Below are positions 11,310 through 22,596 of a stretch of 64,000 nucleotides of DNA, one piece after another. A model generated the notes under the pieces. That model saw nothing but the letters and a program-made list of their open reading frames with translations, was not told the DNA's origin and did no database searches. The stretch spans positions 1,472,501 to 1,536,500 of the forward strand of contig BRXU01000024.1 in the NCBI GenBank assembly GCA_030267565.1. The letters run 5' to 3'. The position numbers were made by a program, and so were the translations under genes. Every line of letters starts with the position of its first letter. Position 1 is the stretch's first letter. Source of the DNA: Pleodorina starrii. Taxonomy: Eukaryota; Chlorophyta; Chlorophyceae; Chlamydomonadales; Volvocaceae.

Positions 11310-12510
11310 GGGCGGGGCCCCAGCGCGAAGCACCCAGGGGGGCCCCACCCTGTAGGATTGCCCATGTCCGTGTGGACTGTGGACTGTGGACTGTGGACTG
11401 TGGACTGTGAACTGTGGTGTCCTAACAAAAGTGCAGAATCTCGGCCAATGGAAATACTTCATAAGTAAAAGATTACATTCTTTATTGCATGGTATCTTTA
11501 TTATAGAAACCCAACATCGCACGAGTAAAAACCAGTTTGGCAGTCTCCATGGACCGAGGCCGAGGTCAAACCAACACCTCTCGGCCTATAATTAATGCCA
11601 GAAGATTCATCGTTCCTCAAAGTGGATTTCTGACATGACGGCGTGAAATGAATCTTCGTTTTGGCAACCAACTATGTTTGCATTGCGAACATTCTTCCCG
11701 CGACCACAACACAGCTCTGCTACCCTGTCCGACCGACTTGACGCACATTTCGATTACAAAGGTTGCAAGGAGCAAACCATGAGGGGCAAACTGTGGTTGT
11801 TGGACGCCAAGCTGCAAATGCACGCATGATGCAGCGGTCTTCAGCGGGCCGCCCAACAAGTCCAGTCGGCAACCTAGGGGATGGACTTCTACATTCCCTG
11901 TCCTAATGTTAAAGCAGCCAAGCCTCCTCTATGGCGAATACCTCAGTAGTGAAGCCCGTGCACTCTCGTCGGCAACTGCACGTCGTCGCAACCCTCGCAA
12001 ACAGTTCCGCTGTCCTTCTATTGGCAAGTCAGCCTGCATGATGTGTAAATGATACACTCCATGTGTACTGTCTAGTAACTTCAGCCAATGCGCTTGCTTG
12101 CCGGAAGTAGAGTTACACAGTGCTGAGATAGATAGAGTGCGATGCTATACGTGGGGCGCATTGCTGAAGCCGCAGGCATTTCGTGAATAAAGCTCGGGCT
12201 GTCTATGAGCAGTAATATCGACACTCTCACACTTGACACCCTCGCCGCTCGATTTGGAAATGATGCCGTATTTCGGTCGATGTGCTCATGCACCCGGCGG
12301 GATGACGGGCTTCGTGCGGTGCCGGCAGGCCTTGCTAACGACTCGGCTAGCAGGCATTTCGGTAATAAAGCTCTGGCTGTCTATCAGCAGGAATGTCGAC
12401 ACTCTCACACTTCACGCCCTCGCCACCCTAGCACTCAACTCCACCCATATGGATTTAGTGGGGCCCCGTCTTTTTTCCAGCTTCAAGGAAGCCGACACCA
12501 ACCCCTTGTC
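11310..12510 (+). repeat. Dispersed repeat R, copy 1 (short array form)
   Basis: Starts with GGGCGGGGCCCCAGCG and ends in GACACCAACCCCTTGTC. Copy 2 is at 19785-21245 and matches along its whole length with scattered substitutions; a fragment is at 48344-48464. Its left part has a GTGGACT 7-bp array of only 5-6 units (11371-11409). Near the right end a stretch of about 170 bp around GTCGACACTCTCACACTT is duplicated. No protein domain was found. It may be a non-autonomous element; termini and target duplications were not resolved. Confidence 0.85.
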
Positions 12511-12544
12511 CTTGTCAACGATGATATGCCTCAGCATGTGTCCT

Positions 12545-14940
12545 TCGCTATCGCCTGCGTCTGTCACCATGTAATCTGCACTGGAATTGGAACCCACACG
12601 TGCCAGCGTCTTGGCCATGTGTGGCGGCGACATGGCCTCAGCCTCGTGGGCCGAGTGCATGTGGCCAAACAGGTGCTGGGGAACACCCTGGCTTACCACC
12701 TCTCCATCGTCCGCCCCACCCCACCCCAGCTGGCGGCACTACGCAAGCATGTCGACGGATTTGTGGCCTGGTCGCTCCTGGAGGAAGACGTGTCCCTGGT
12801 GTGCCACGGACAGGCCCTGCTGAAGCCTGGCCCGGAGATCGCCTGCCAGGATCGTGACTGTGGCGGTGTTGGCCACCTCGACCTCGACGCCTTCATGGTC
12901 GCCCTGCATGCGAAGCCCCTCGCCCAGCTCGCTCAGCCCGGCCAGCAGCCATGGAAACAGATCATGCGGGGTCTGCTCGACGAGAACAGGCCAGATGGGA
13001 CCGCTGGGTGGGGCTGGGTGTATGGCACAGCGGACCCGCACCCCAGCCTGCCTCCGTTCCTTGCCAGCCTGGTGCAGTCCTACCGCTCCTCTCTCCCGAC
13101 CCGGCTGGCCTACCCAGAGACCACGGACGCACGTGCCATCCTGCATGAGCCCCTGTTCTTCAATGCAGCCCTGTGTGACCCCGCCACCGATCAGCCCTTC
13201 ACCGTGCTGGCTGGGACTGCCCACCTTGGCCCCCGCACCCTGGCCGAGCTCCGTGCAGCGTCGCCCATGACCCAGCACGAACCCCTCATGCAGGCGGTCC
13301 TTGGGGCCCTCCCAGCTGACTGACAGAGGCTGCTACCAGCCGACCCCCTGGACCCCGAACTGCCGCCGGCGCCCGACTGGCTCCTGTTGCCCGACGGCAG
13401 CCGGGTTCGCAGCCCTACAGGAGTCTTGTGGGCGGTCCTGCCCAACGGACGCTTGGTGCCCCCGGACAGCGAGCATGCCGGAGCAGCAGGGGATGCAGAC
13501 TGGCCTGCAGCCTGCGTGCTGCCGGGCCGCAAGCCGCACCGACACTGGACCTTGGAGGACCATCAGTGATACAATGAGGTGCCCCTGGCCCAACGAGCCT
13601 CCTCATGGCCAGTGGAATACCAGCTGCTGGGGCTTTGGGACACGGTCCAGTGCTACCCCCTCAGCCACGGCCAGGGCGTGCTGCCCCTAACCCACTACAC
13701 AGTGAGTGAGGTGTGCCACCGCCTCACCGCCCGCGGCCACAGCTGGGGCCAGGACCAGGACACGGGGCCCCTCATGCCCGTGGCGTGGCCCGAGCAGCCG
13801 CACAGCCAGCTCCAGTGACAGGAGGCCCGCTGGCACCAGCACTGGCTGGCTCAGCAAGAACCCAGCCGCAGCCGGTGGTTTGCCATGAACCCCACGCCCA
13901 GCCCCGGCTGGATGTGGCCCCGCTCCTCCCCCCCATCACTGCCCTCGGCCGCTGCAAGCCCGGTCAGCCAGCCTGGCAGCCGGCATGCGGCACCGCATCA
14001 GCACGACCCCGGTGCTGCCGCTGGTCCATCGGCACCCGCCGGGCCGGCCCCGGAGGTAGACCAGGCAGCGGATGGCCCGGCTGGCATGTCCCCCCTCGAC
14101 TGCCGGCGGGCCTGGCAGCGGCTGTGGGACTGCCCCGCAAGCAACCGGGCCAAGGCACTAGCCTGGCGGCTGCAGCATGCACGGCTCCCGTGCGGGGTGT
14201 ACCTCGCCTCCAAAGGTCAGCCACAGCGTGCCCACTGCCCTGCTACTAGCTGCTCGGTGGCCAGCGGCCTGCATGTCACCAGCCTGACCCACGTCTTCTT
14301 GGAGTGCGGGGCCTACACCGCAGCTCGGGTTTGGTTGGCAGAGCTGTGGGCGGCAGTCTCCGGGGCCGCGGACTTGCCCTCCAGCCAGCCGGCTGTGCTA
14401 CTGGGGGACTGGCCGGGAGGGTGGCCGGCCTACCCCACCAGCCAGGGGCTGCAGCTGCTGTGAGCGGCCCTTCGAGCCACTTGGCTGTGGGCGGTCTGGG
14501 GCCACTACCACAGGGTGCATGGAGCCTGATGACCATCCGTCGGCCACGGTGGTGGGCTGCGTCATTGGGGAGCTGCAGTGTCTCATGAGGGCACATTTCA
14601 GCATGGCGGCGCTCTCCGAGGACACTCTGGCGGGGCTGCCCCGGGGCCACATCACAGCACAGCTGAAGCCCGGCCGCTTGGATGCCTTCGAAGCCTCCTG
14701 GGTGCATGAAGGTGTCCTCTGCTCAGTACAGCGGGTGGCTGGCAGCAGCCCGCGTCTGCAGGTTCATCTGTCCCTGGTGGCCCCTGTCCCAGCACCACAG
14801 GTGTCTGCCGGGGGCACCCAAGCAGCTCAGCAGGTCTCCCCGACCGGGTCCACCATCCGCATCCAGCCCAGCCAGGCAGCCGGGGCAGTCGTGAGCGGGT
14901 TGTTGGGTGTCGGGGGTCTCGGTGTCTGCGGTTCTTAGGT
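12545..14940 (+). pseudogene. LINE (L1-type) ORF2 3' fragment: end of RT domain and zf-RVT zinc-binding domain
   Basis: One reading frame (frame 1) can be followed from about 12545 to 14463, broken by TGA at 13321, 13567, 13816 and 14461. The first part has the post-polymerase motif LSLVGRVHVAKQVLGNTLAYH, typical of plant/algal L1 reverse transcriptases. After a linker, the last part reads WQRLWDCPASNRAKALAWRL, LPCGVYLA and LTHVFLECGAYTAARVW, which is the zf-RVT pattern at the C-terminus of LINE ORF2. The frame then shifts (14519-14938) to a low-signal tail. The catalytic RT core and endonuclease are missing upstream, where repeat R abuts. Dead 5'-truncated copy. Confidence 0.82.
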
Positions 14941-15171
14941 GTAAGCTTGCTTGCACGAACTTAACGCTATTTTAATAGTTACCGATTTTGGTTCTAAGAA
15001 CCAAAAGAGGTTTATGTCCCTGGGTACAGTGTGGGACCCAGGATGTGGGACCCGTACAGCGGTAAAAAGCAGTACCAGGAAGGTACGCACAACACGAAAA
15101 TGCTTCGGGCGAGCTTACTGCACACTGCGGACGGCCGTAGAGGAGACGGAACAGAATGAGGAACGGAAAGC

Positions 15172-15530
15172 ACAAAACAGTCCGGCCCGGGCAGGGCTGG
15201 GCGACATGATTGCCCCCGTGACGACCAGAACTGAAACGTCCACCAACAACCAACATAACACGACCACATCTGAGAAATTTACACACATAAGTAGTGGACA
15301 TGTTGCCATGCGCAGCCATTGCCATGTCAACTAGAACAGACCTTGGGCAAGGGTGATGAAGGTTGGGAACGGGTGGGACAGCGAAACGTGTATTACTTGA
15401 ATGTAACGTCTATGCATACAATAATGGTAACAGAGGGCACAAAAACGGCCGGGCAGGGCAGGGCGGGGCGACATCTTGGCCCTCGTGACTACCAAAACGG
15501 CAACGGCCGCCAACGACCATCACAACAGCA
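15172..15530 (+). repeat. Two diverged about 95-bp monomers ahead of LINE ORF1
   Basis: 15172-15268 and 15437-15530 share the order GCACAAAAC, GGCCGGGCAGGG, GGCGACAT, CCCTCGTGAC, CCAAAAC and then CCAACAACC/CCAACGACC. They sit upstream of the LINE ORF1 beginning near 15750, where L1 elements may carry 5' UTR promoter monomers. That role is inference. Confidence 0.55.
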
Positions 15531-15751
15531 CAGGGTGAGACACCACGTTCCAGTATCGCAATAACAACACATAAGTGCGTCCACGAACTGCCACTGGCCG
15601 ACCTCTTCGGCCGCGGCAAACACGAAATTTCGACCATAATGCAAAATACCTAGATAGGATAGGTCATTATGGCTGAAAACGGACGGGCACGGACCTCCGC
15701 GCCCCAACGACCCCAGGCGACAGTTCAGCAACTCGCTCACAGCCATACCGC

Positions 15752-17573
15752 TTGGCAAGGCCCTCACAGGCACACTACACGGGTTGGTACCACCCGAGGA
15801 GGCTGGGCCCACGCTTGGGCCGCGGACTGATCAGCACATGCCCCCAACGGAAGCTCCCAAGCGGCACCACACACAGTGCAAGAGATCAGTGTTCTGCTCC
15901 GGAAAGGCGGGCTGGCACAGCTCTCCACCTCGCCAGCCGTCAAGCGGGGACGCCCTCAGCTGGGACGAGTCCGACTCCTACCCAGCGACCCGGCAGTGGA
16001 AGTGCAGCTGCCCATCACAAATGCGCACAAGATGGAGTGCCCTGTGTGGGAAATCAAGGGTGTTCACGTCAGCCTAGATCCTTGCGCCATCCCCGAGTTC
16101 CTCACGATGTCCTACTCCACCCCGCGGCGCACATGGGACAAGACGGGGTTCCATAAGCCGGCACCTCACCTGGACATACAGGATCACGCCCAAAGATCGG
16201 GGGGACCATTCACCATGCCTTGCAAACCGCCGCCACGGAAGAAGCTGGCGCACCAGATGCAGCAGCTGCAGCAGTTGCCATAGCAACGCCAAGCCGCCCA
16301 GACCGCAGCTGCCCCGGCCCAGCCAGGCCCCTCGAGTGGGGTGCCGCCACCATATGCAGCGGTCGTACAGCGGACCAGATGGGGCCCGGAGCCCGAGGTG
16401 GGAGCAAGAATACAGCACGCACCCACGGGGGTGGGCATCATGCCTGGCATATGACCCCACGCATTCCACCCCCACCCACGCCTCTGGCATCAGCCAACAT
16501 CACTGCCACTGCAGCCGGAGCAGACACATGGGCCGCCATGGCGGCCGCGGCCCCCAGGCTCCCCAACTCCATGTGGGCAAGCCAGGCAGCTGCTGCAGCC
16601 AGGGCCCCACAGGTCACCGTGACCGTAAGTAGTACAACAACTTAACCCCAGCAGGCCCCACCACCACAGCAGGCCCCACCGCCACCGCGGACACAGCCGC
16701 CACTGTGGGCGCCATCCCTGCCTCGGGCCCCGCCATCGAGGCAGGCCCCACCGCCGCCGTGGGCGCCGCCGCCACCACCAGCCCCACAACTGCAGGCCCA
16801 GCCACCGGTACAGGCCCAGATGCAACAGCTGCCGACCCCGCCGCCGCCACAGGCCCAGCCACGGATACAGGCCCCACCACCGCCACCGACTTCACAGCCG
16901 CAGCTGCCATCGGCCCCACAGCCGGACCCCAGAACGGCGGCAACCCAACCAGAGTTGCAGGCACAGGCGACTCCATGGCGACGAAACAACCACGTCCACA
17001 GCAGCGGTGGCAACAGTGCCGCAGGAGTGAGAAGCATCGGCCGCCGCAACCGCTACAGCCCCCACTTTCTGGTTCACGGCAGGTCTTACGGGGGCAGGCA
17101 GCAGGCGAACGGCTACATACCGGGGGCAAAGTAAGCCAGGCAGTGGCCGCAGCAGGAGCGCACACAGCCCGACCAGGGCCCAGCAGGCCCCGAGGCCCCA
17201 AAGCGGAAGCGGCAACGGCTCGAGCATCTGTCCGAAGAGGAGCGAGCCGAGCGGAACAAGGTGCAAAAAAAAGGCCCTGGAGGCCCGCAAGAGGAACATG
17301 AAGGAGCGGAAGGCAGCAGAGGAGGCCACAGCGCACTTAACCACAATGCTGGCGACCGGCAGCCAGGCCCAGCCTTCAGACGGAGCACAGATCCCCAGCC
17401 TGCAGCTGCAGGTGACAGGTGGAGACCCCTCCACCGTCGAACCCCACACCCAGCACGAAGTTGCCCAACGAGGCCGGCAGCAGCTGAGCGCCCACGGACC
17501 AGCATCAAGGCAGGTGGGCGAGGAAGAGGAAGAACACACCCCCACCGCTATGGAGGCGGAGCACTCAAATTAG
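15752..17573 (+). pseudogene. LINE ORF1 (Gag-like), frame-shifted
   Basis: The reading must move between frames. 15876-16283 has a compact segment (WDKTGFHKPAPHLDIQD) ending in a TAG with open sequence after it. About 16640-17130 is a Pro/Gln-rich linker. About 17190-17573 is basic and probably coiled-coil (KRKRQRLEHLSEEERAERNK, then ARKRNMKERKAAEEA), ending in an acidic tail EEEEEHTPTAMEAEHSN and TAG. An A8 run near 17264 accounts for one frame change. Position directly ahead of an APE endonuclease ORF and composition fit an L1-type ORF1 nucleic-acid-binding protein. The sequence family is not recognised, so the call rests on context. Confidence 0.6.
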
Positions 17574-17615
17574 ATGCCAATCAGGGGGACGGAGAGAATG
17601 CAGCGGTGAAACGCT

Positions 17616-18550
17616 GTGCAAGGCCATCCACTCCGGATCGCCACACACAACATGCATGGGCTGCTGGCGTCGCATGGGAACCGTCTGCAGGCAGCAGTAT
17701 GGCAGTGTGCAGAGCTGCGTCTGGATGTGGTGTGTCTACAGGAGACCCATCATATCAACATCCAGCACCAGTGCCTCTTTAAGCGGGACCTATGTCATGC
17801 AGCAATGCAGGCGCACACCCAAGGTTGGCGCGTAGCGGTGCACTCGTGGTCTGGCTCGACCCACACGGCGTGGGTTCTCATCCTCGTACGTCAGAGGGGC
17901 TCGCGGCCGCCCTGCCAGGAGCCGCCACCGGCCGCAAGCCTGCAACCCTCCCAGCATGCGTGCGGGGATGGTTCACCGAGTGTGTGCTCCGTTTGGGGGG
18001 CCACCTCCTGCATATCTGCAACGTCTACCTCCCCAAGGGCTCTACCACAGCGGCAGTGGATACACGGCGCCTTTTGTTCAGCAACATCCTGGCTGCCACA
18101 GCGACGCGTGCTGCAGCTGCAAACAACGACACCACCCTCATCTGGGCGGGCGACTTTAACTTTGTAGAGGACCCGGAGCGGGAATTGTCAGGGGGCCCAG
18201 GGTGCCATGGAGGGGACGGGCCGATAGCGAACATGAGACGGCAGGCGGGCCCCGCCATGGTTGACACCCACCGACACCTCCACCCCCAGCACCACGTCTT
18301 CACCCACCTGTACCGCGCCCACCCCGGGGGCTCCCGCCTCGACCGCATCTACATCATCCAACCCATGCTGCCGTACATATGCCACACCGCCATCACCTTC
18401 CACACACCGTCAGACCACAGGGTCGTGGCGGCACTGCACCTGCAGTCACGTTGAAGTGAGGAGCGGGGCCCAGGCATCAGCCGTACCCGCCTGGCCTTCA
18501 CGGTACACGAAAACCTCGCGGCCAGCATGGATGCCTGGATCCGCAGCCAG
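17616..18550 (+). pseudogene. LINE ORF2 start: apurinic-like endonuclease (APE) domain
   Basis: The frame starting at 17616 gives RIATHNMHGLLASHG and DVVCLQETHH, the first two Exo_endo_phos motifs. After a frame change near 17800-17900, frame 2 continues with HICNVYLPKG, WAGDFNFVEDPERE, SRLDRIYI and SDHRVVAAL, the remaining motifs including GDFN and the catalytic SDH. A TGA at 18452-18454 is followed in the same frame by plausible LINE linker sequence (SRTRLAFTVHENLAASMDAW). The enzyme nicks target DNA for target-primed reverse transcription. The RT domain is absent; sequence jumps to a C-terminal fragment near 18980. Confidence 0.85.
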
Positions 18551-18979
18551 TGCGCGGTGGGAGACCTAGTACGGGTGTGGGTGGTGCTGGACGGCGGCCC
18601 AGCCACCTGGCCTGGCATGCGTGGGCCCGTGAGCACCTCGACCCAGCCACGACCCCAGCCCAACTGCAGGACACGGACGCCACCCTTGCAGCTCTGGGGG
18701 ACCTGCATAACGATATCAGCCCGGTCTGGCTGGAGACAGCCTATATGGTGGAGACCAGGCTACGGCAGCAGCGGCGGCAGCAGGCGGAGGCGGAAGGCCC
18801 CCAGCAGCAACAGCAACCGGCGGCACTGCCACCGCCAGACTGCGTGCAGGTGATGGCCATGGTCGTCCGGCGACTGGGGTCGTCGCGCCTTCCCTGGGGA
18901 ACGGACGCAATGCCACTTCGCAGCCTGACGGTCAGCCAGGCGACACAACTAAAGGACAGGCCCGCCAGCGAGCGGTGGA

Positions 18980-19290
18980 GTGGGTCTGATTACCGAGTTT
19001 GTGCGGGAGGCCCTGAGGACGCCGGAGAACCTGGTGTTGCCGGACCTCGGCGCCGAGCTCAGCCGCTTACGGGCAACCCAGCAGGCACGCCTGTGGTTTG
19101 GAGTGCGCTGGGAGAACGACATCAAGGAGACCATGTGGCGCCTTGCGGTGGACGGTGTGCCCCTGCCCGGCAACACGCACCTGGCCCTGGTTCCCACTGA
19201 GCCGTGCGGGTGCGGGTGCATAATGAGGACAGTGAGTGTTATATTTATATGCTGCGTGAGGACGGGGTTTGGGGCATCACCTTTCTGATC
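18980..19290 (+). pseudogene. LINE ORF2 C-terminal (zf-RVT-like) fragment
   Basis: Reads ITEFVREALRTPENLVLPDL, then NDIKETMWRLAVDGVPLPG and a CGCGC cluster, resembling the zinc-binding tail of algal L1 ORF2. A similar string (ERKEALWRLAVHG) occurs at about 47200. Because the APE domain lies 500 bp upstream, the whole RT core (over 1.5 kb) has been deleted from this copy. Confidence 0.65.
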
Positions 19291-19499
19291 TGGGAAAGGG
19301 GTCGGCGCTGGGAGAGGGCGTTCACACCTGTGCATTGGCACTGGGTATTTACGGCTTTCCTTGGGGTGTGGTGCTGGGCGGCAGTGTACAGCTGTGGGTC
19401 GTGCTTGCTAGCGCACCGACACACGCCAGTCATGCAACACCCCAACGGAATGTACAAGACACTTGCAAGCACTGTGCTTCCTTCGTCTGTACTTTTGGG

Positions 19500-19690
19500 G
19501 CCTAGTGTTGACACGGTGTTCGATCTGCTTCAACATGGCCGTGTATTGCAAAAAGATACATACGGATAGTGTCATACACGGCCGCTTCAACACGACCGTG
19601 TACAGATGGCCGTGTCCAACACGGCCATGTATATCACCCCGTGTAGACACGGTTGGAGTGTACACGTGCGTGTTGACACGGCTTGTGCAT
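19500..19690. repeat. Cluster of ACACGG / CCGTGT half-sites
   Basis: At least nine copies of ACACGG or its complement CCGTGT lie in about 180 bp in both orientations, several extended to ACACGGCC or GGCCGTGT. The arrangement resembles subterminal binding-site clusters of DNA transposons, but no transposase or terminal inverted repeat was identified. Confidence 0.6.
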
Positions 19691-19784
19691 AGCCTAGAGT
19701 CGAAGAAGAGGTAGAACGAGGACTTTCTAAATCCAGTATAGTATGGCGGTTAAAACCACCGAATGCCTTTAGCAGATCCTTTTT

Positions 19785-21245
19785 GGGCGGGGCCCCAGCG
19801 TGAAGCGCCCAGGGGGGCCCCGCCCTGTAGGATTGCCCATGTCCGTGCCTGTGGACTGTGGACTGTGGACTGTGGACTGTGGACTGTGGACTGTGGACTG
19901 TGGACTGTGGACTGTGGACTGTGGACTGTGGACTGTGGACTGTGGACTGTGGACTGTGGACTGTGGACTGTGGACTGTGGACTGTGGACTGTGGACTGTG
20001 GACTGTGGACTGTGGACTGTGGACTGTGGACTGTGGACTGTGGACTGTGGACTGTGGACTGTGGACTGTGGACTGTGGACTGTGGACTGTGGACTGTGGA
20101 CTGTGGACTGTGGACTGTGGACTGTGGACTGTGGACTGTGGACTGTGAACTGTGGTGTCCTAACAAAAGTGCAGAATCTCGGCCAACGAAAATACTGCAT
20201 AAGTAAAAGATTACATTCTTTATTGCACGGTAAATTTATTATTGGAACCCAACATCGCACGAGTAAAAACCAGTTCGGCAGTCTCCATGGACCGAGGCCG
20301 AGGTCAAACCAACGCCTCTCGGCCTATAATTATTTCCAGAAGATTCATCGTTCCTCAAAGTGGATTTCTGACATGACGGCGTGAAATGAATCTTCGTTTC
20401 GGCAACCAACTATGTTTGCATTGCGAACATTCTTCCCGCGACCACACCACAGCTCTGCTACCCGGTCCGGCCGACTTGACGCACATTTCGATTACAAAGG
20501 TTGCAAGGAGCAAACCATGAGGGGCAAACTGCTGGTTGTTGGACGCCAAGCCGCAAATGCACGCATGATGCAGCGGTCTTCAGCGGGCCGCCCAACAAGT
20601 CCAGTCGGCAACCTAGGGGATGGACTTCTACATTCCCTGTCCTAATGTTAAAGCAGTCAAGCCTCCTCTACGGTGAATACCTCAGTAGTGAAGCCTGTGC
20701 ACTCTCGTCGGCAACTGCACGTCGTCGCAACCCTCGCAAACAGTTCCGCTGTCCTTCTATTGGCAAGTCAGCCTGCGTGATGTGTAAATGATGCACTCCA
20801 TGTCTACTGTCAAGTAACTTCAGCCAATGCGCTGGCCGGAAGAGTTGCACAGTGCCGAGACGGCGTGCGATGCTAAACATGGGTCGGATTGCTGAAGCCG
20901 CAGGCATTTCAGATATAAAGCTCTGGCTGCCTATCAGCAGGAATGTCGACACTCTCACAGTTGACGCCCTCGCCGCTCGCTTTGGAAATGCCGTATTTCG
21001 GTCGATGCACACATGCGCTCATGCACCCGACGGGATGACGTGCTTCGTGCGGCGCCGGCAGGCCTTGCTAACGACTCGGCTAGCAGGCATTTCGGGAAAA
21101 AGCTCTGGCTGTCTATCAGCAGGAATGTCGACACTCTCACACTACTTCACGCCCTCGCCACCCTAGCACTAAACATTACCCGTACGGATTTAGTGGGGCC
21201 CCACCCTTTTTCCGGCTTCAAGGAAGCCGACACCAACCCCTTGTC
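19785..21245 (+). repeat. Dispersed repeat R, copy 2 (long array form)
   Basis: Homologous to 11310-12510 over its full length, with the same ends. The main difference is the GTGGACT array, about 42 units here (19851-20147) against 5-6 in copy 1. Long VDCGLWT frames across the array are artefacts. Followed directly by different DNA from copy 1, so these ends are the repeat boundaries. Confidence 0.88.
19851..20147 (+). repeat. 7-bp (GTGGACT)n minisatellite inside repeat R
   Basis: About 42 near-perfect copies, ending in the shared variant GTGAACTGTGGTGTCC. The unit is 7 bp, like the ACAGGGG satellite. Confidence 0.97.
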
Positions 21246-21366
21246 ACCCGTCGCCTGGAACAAGTTTGCCCGGCCTGGATCGTGCCGCGGCCCCTCATCA
21301 GGCTGACGGGAGCAGTGCCGCTGTGCACTAGTCCGTTGGCTAGTCCGTTAGCTTTCGGCCCAGCGG

Positions 21367-21389
21367 CCCTTGACTTTCCTAGTCAAGGG
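21367..21389. other. Perfect 9-bp inverted repeat (hairpin)
   Basis: CCCTTGACT and AGTCAAGGG flank a TTCCT loop, in non-coding DNA between repeat R copy 2 and the DIRS-like fragment. Stem-loop is clear; function unknown, possibly part of an element terminus. Confidence 0.55.
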
Positions 21390-21854
21390 TCGCCGGGTCC
21401 TAGCTATTCACCCCACTGCAACAGCGGGGCTCACACTAGATGCCAAATATTCTAGCCCCCGTTACGACGAAGGGCCTTCCGGCTATCATGCTGCAAACAC
21501 GACGGGTTAACATCCCGAGAAGCGACAGCCGTGCTCACTTTGAAGAGCTACTCACGCGAGCATCTGACACCTACCCACGTACCCAGTCCTCTGCCGGCCG
21601 CTAGTGTCACGACATGCCAGCCACAACATACCATGTTCAGGGAGTCCACGCCATGCCGCTAGCTCCGAGCTGCTCGCCACCCAGGCCGCCTGAGTGTGGG
21701 GCCCATCCAGCCTGCCTCTCCTGCTTCCGACTGCCGCTCACCGACCCTGATGGAGCCCGCTTCTTAGCTGCACGTTGTCGTGCGGACGTGGCGAATGTGT
21801 TGGGCCTTGCAAGTTTGCATCCGTGTTTAGGACGTGTCTTTGGAGCCAACCTGG

Positions 21855-22217
21855 CGCCGCCTTCAGGTCTTCGTAGCGGAACTCCGGAACGTGGAGGTAC
21901 TTGTTGACGGGCCTCCCGTCGAAGACAAGTCGCTTCTTCTTGCCGCCCTGCTGCTCGACCACGCCTAGTGGGCAAACTATGTAGGGGGCAGACTTGACTT
22001 CCAGAACTGAGTGGTCCGCCAACAAATCCGCAACGGCCTGGTCGACAAAGTCGGCGTGCTCGGCGGTGGTTGCATGGTTGTTGCTGAAAGAAGGCGGCGG
22101 CGGCTGGCCGCCCTCCCACGAGAGCGGGAAACCGTCGGTGATCCAGCTCAGAACCAAGGGGTTGTCTACCCAGGCATGCCACTCCTGAGCTCGCGATTTG
22201 AGCCTACCCCTCATCAC
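21855..22217 (-). pseudogene. DIRS-like retrotransposon reverse transcriptase, N-terminal fragment
   Basis: The minus frame reads VLSWITDGFPLSWEGG, then FVDQAVADLLADHSVLEVKS, RLVFDGRPVNKYLHVP and FRYEDLKAAP. This is the order of the first RT blocks of DIRS-group (tyrosine-recombinase) retrotransposons, known from Chlamydomonas/Volvox elements. The frame loses homology about 21850, before the catalytic YxDD region, so only the first third of the RT is present. Neither RNase H, tyrosine recombinase nor inverted termini are visible here. Confidence 0.7.
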
Positions 22218-22596
22218 CGGCTTCTCATTGTGCGGAAGATCGGGTTGGCTGCAGGCACACTCCCCTGGGCCTCACTCTGGGAACCGGCCTTCCTTCATAA
22301 TCCCGAGAAAACCTTCATTGGGTCCTCAGTTTATGCTCATTTAGGACAAACCTTCACTTCTGCCGGTCATAACAAAAGCGAAGCCGGTTCGGGTTGTACG
22401 CCCAACCGCCTCACAACCGCCTCGAACAATGACACATATTAGCACCGAAACTTCAATATATTGCTACCGACAGCTTTAGGCTATTTCTAGTAAGTGTTTA
22501 CACAAGGGATGTTACAGTATGGCCTAGGTGTGATATTCTCGTCCTTAATATGCCCCTAATCTTCGTTTCTTAGCTTTACATGATAATTATGGTGAA
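22218..22596. other. Spacer / probable 5' region of the downstream gene
   Basis: No coding signal. Contains the promoter region of the gene starting at 22597; no clear TATA box seen. Confidence 0.4.

Noticed and set aside
12739..13278. Minus-strand ORF of 179 codons
   Set aside because: Shadow of the LINE RT/zf-RVT frame on the plus strand.
19750..20384. VDCGLWT / QSTVHSP open frames
   Set aside because: Translation of the GTGGACT heptamer array.
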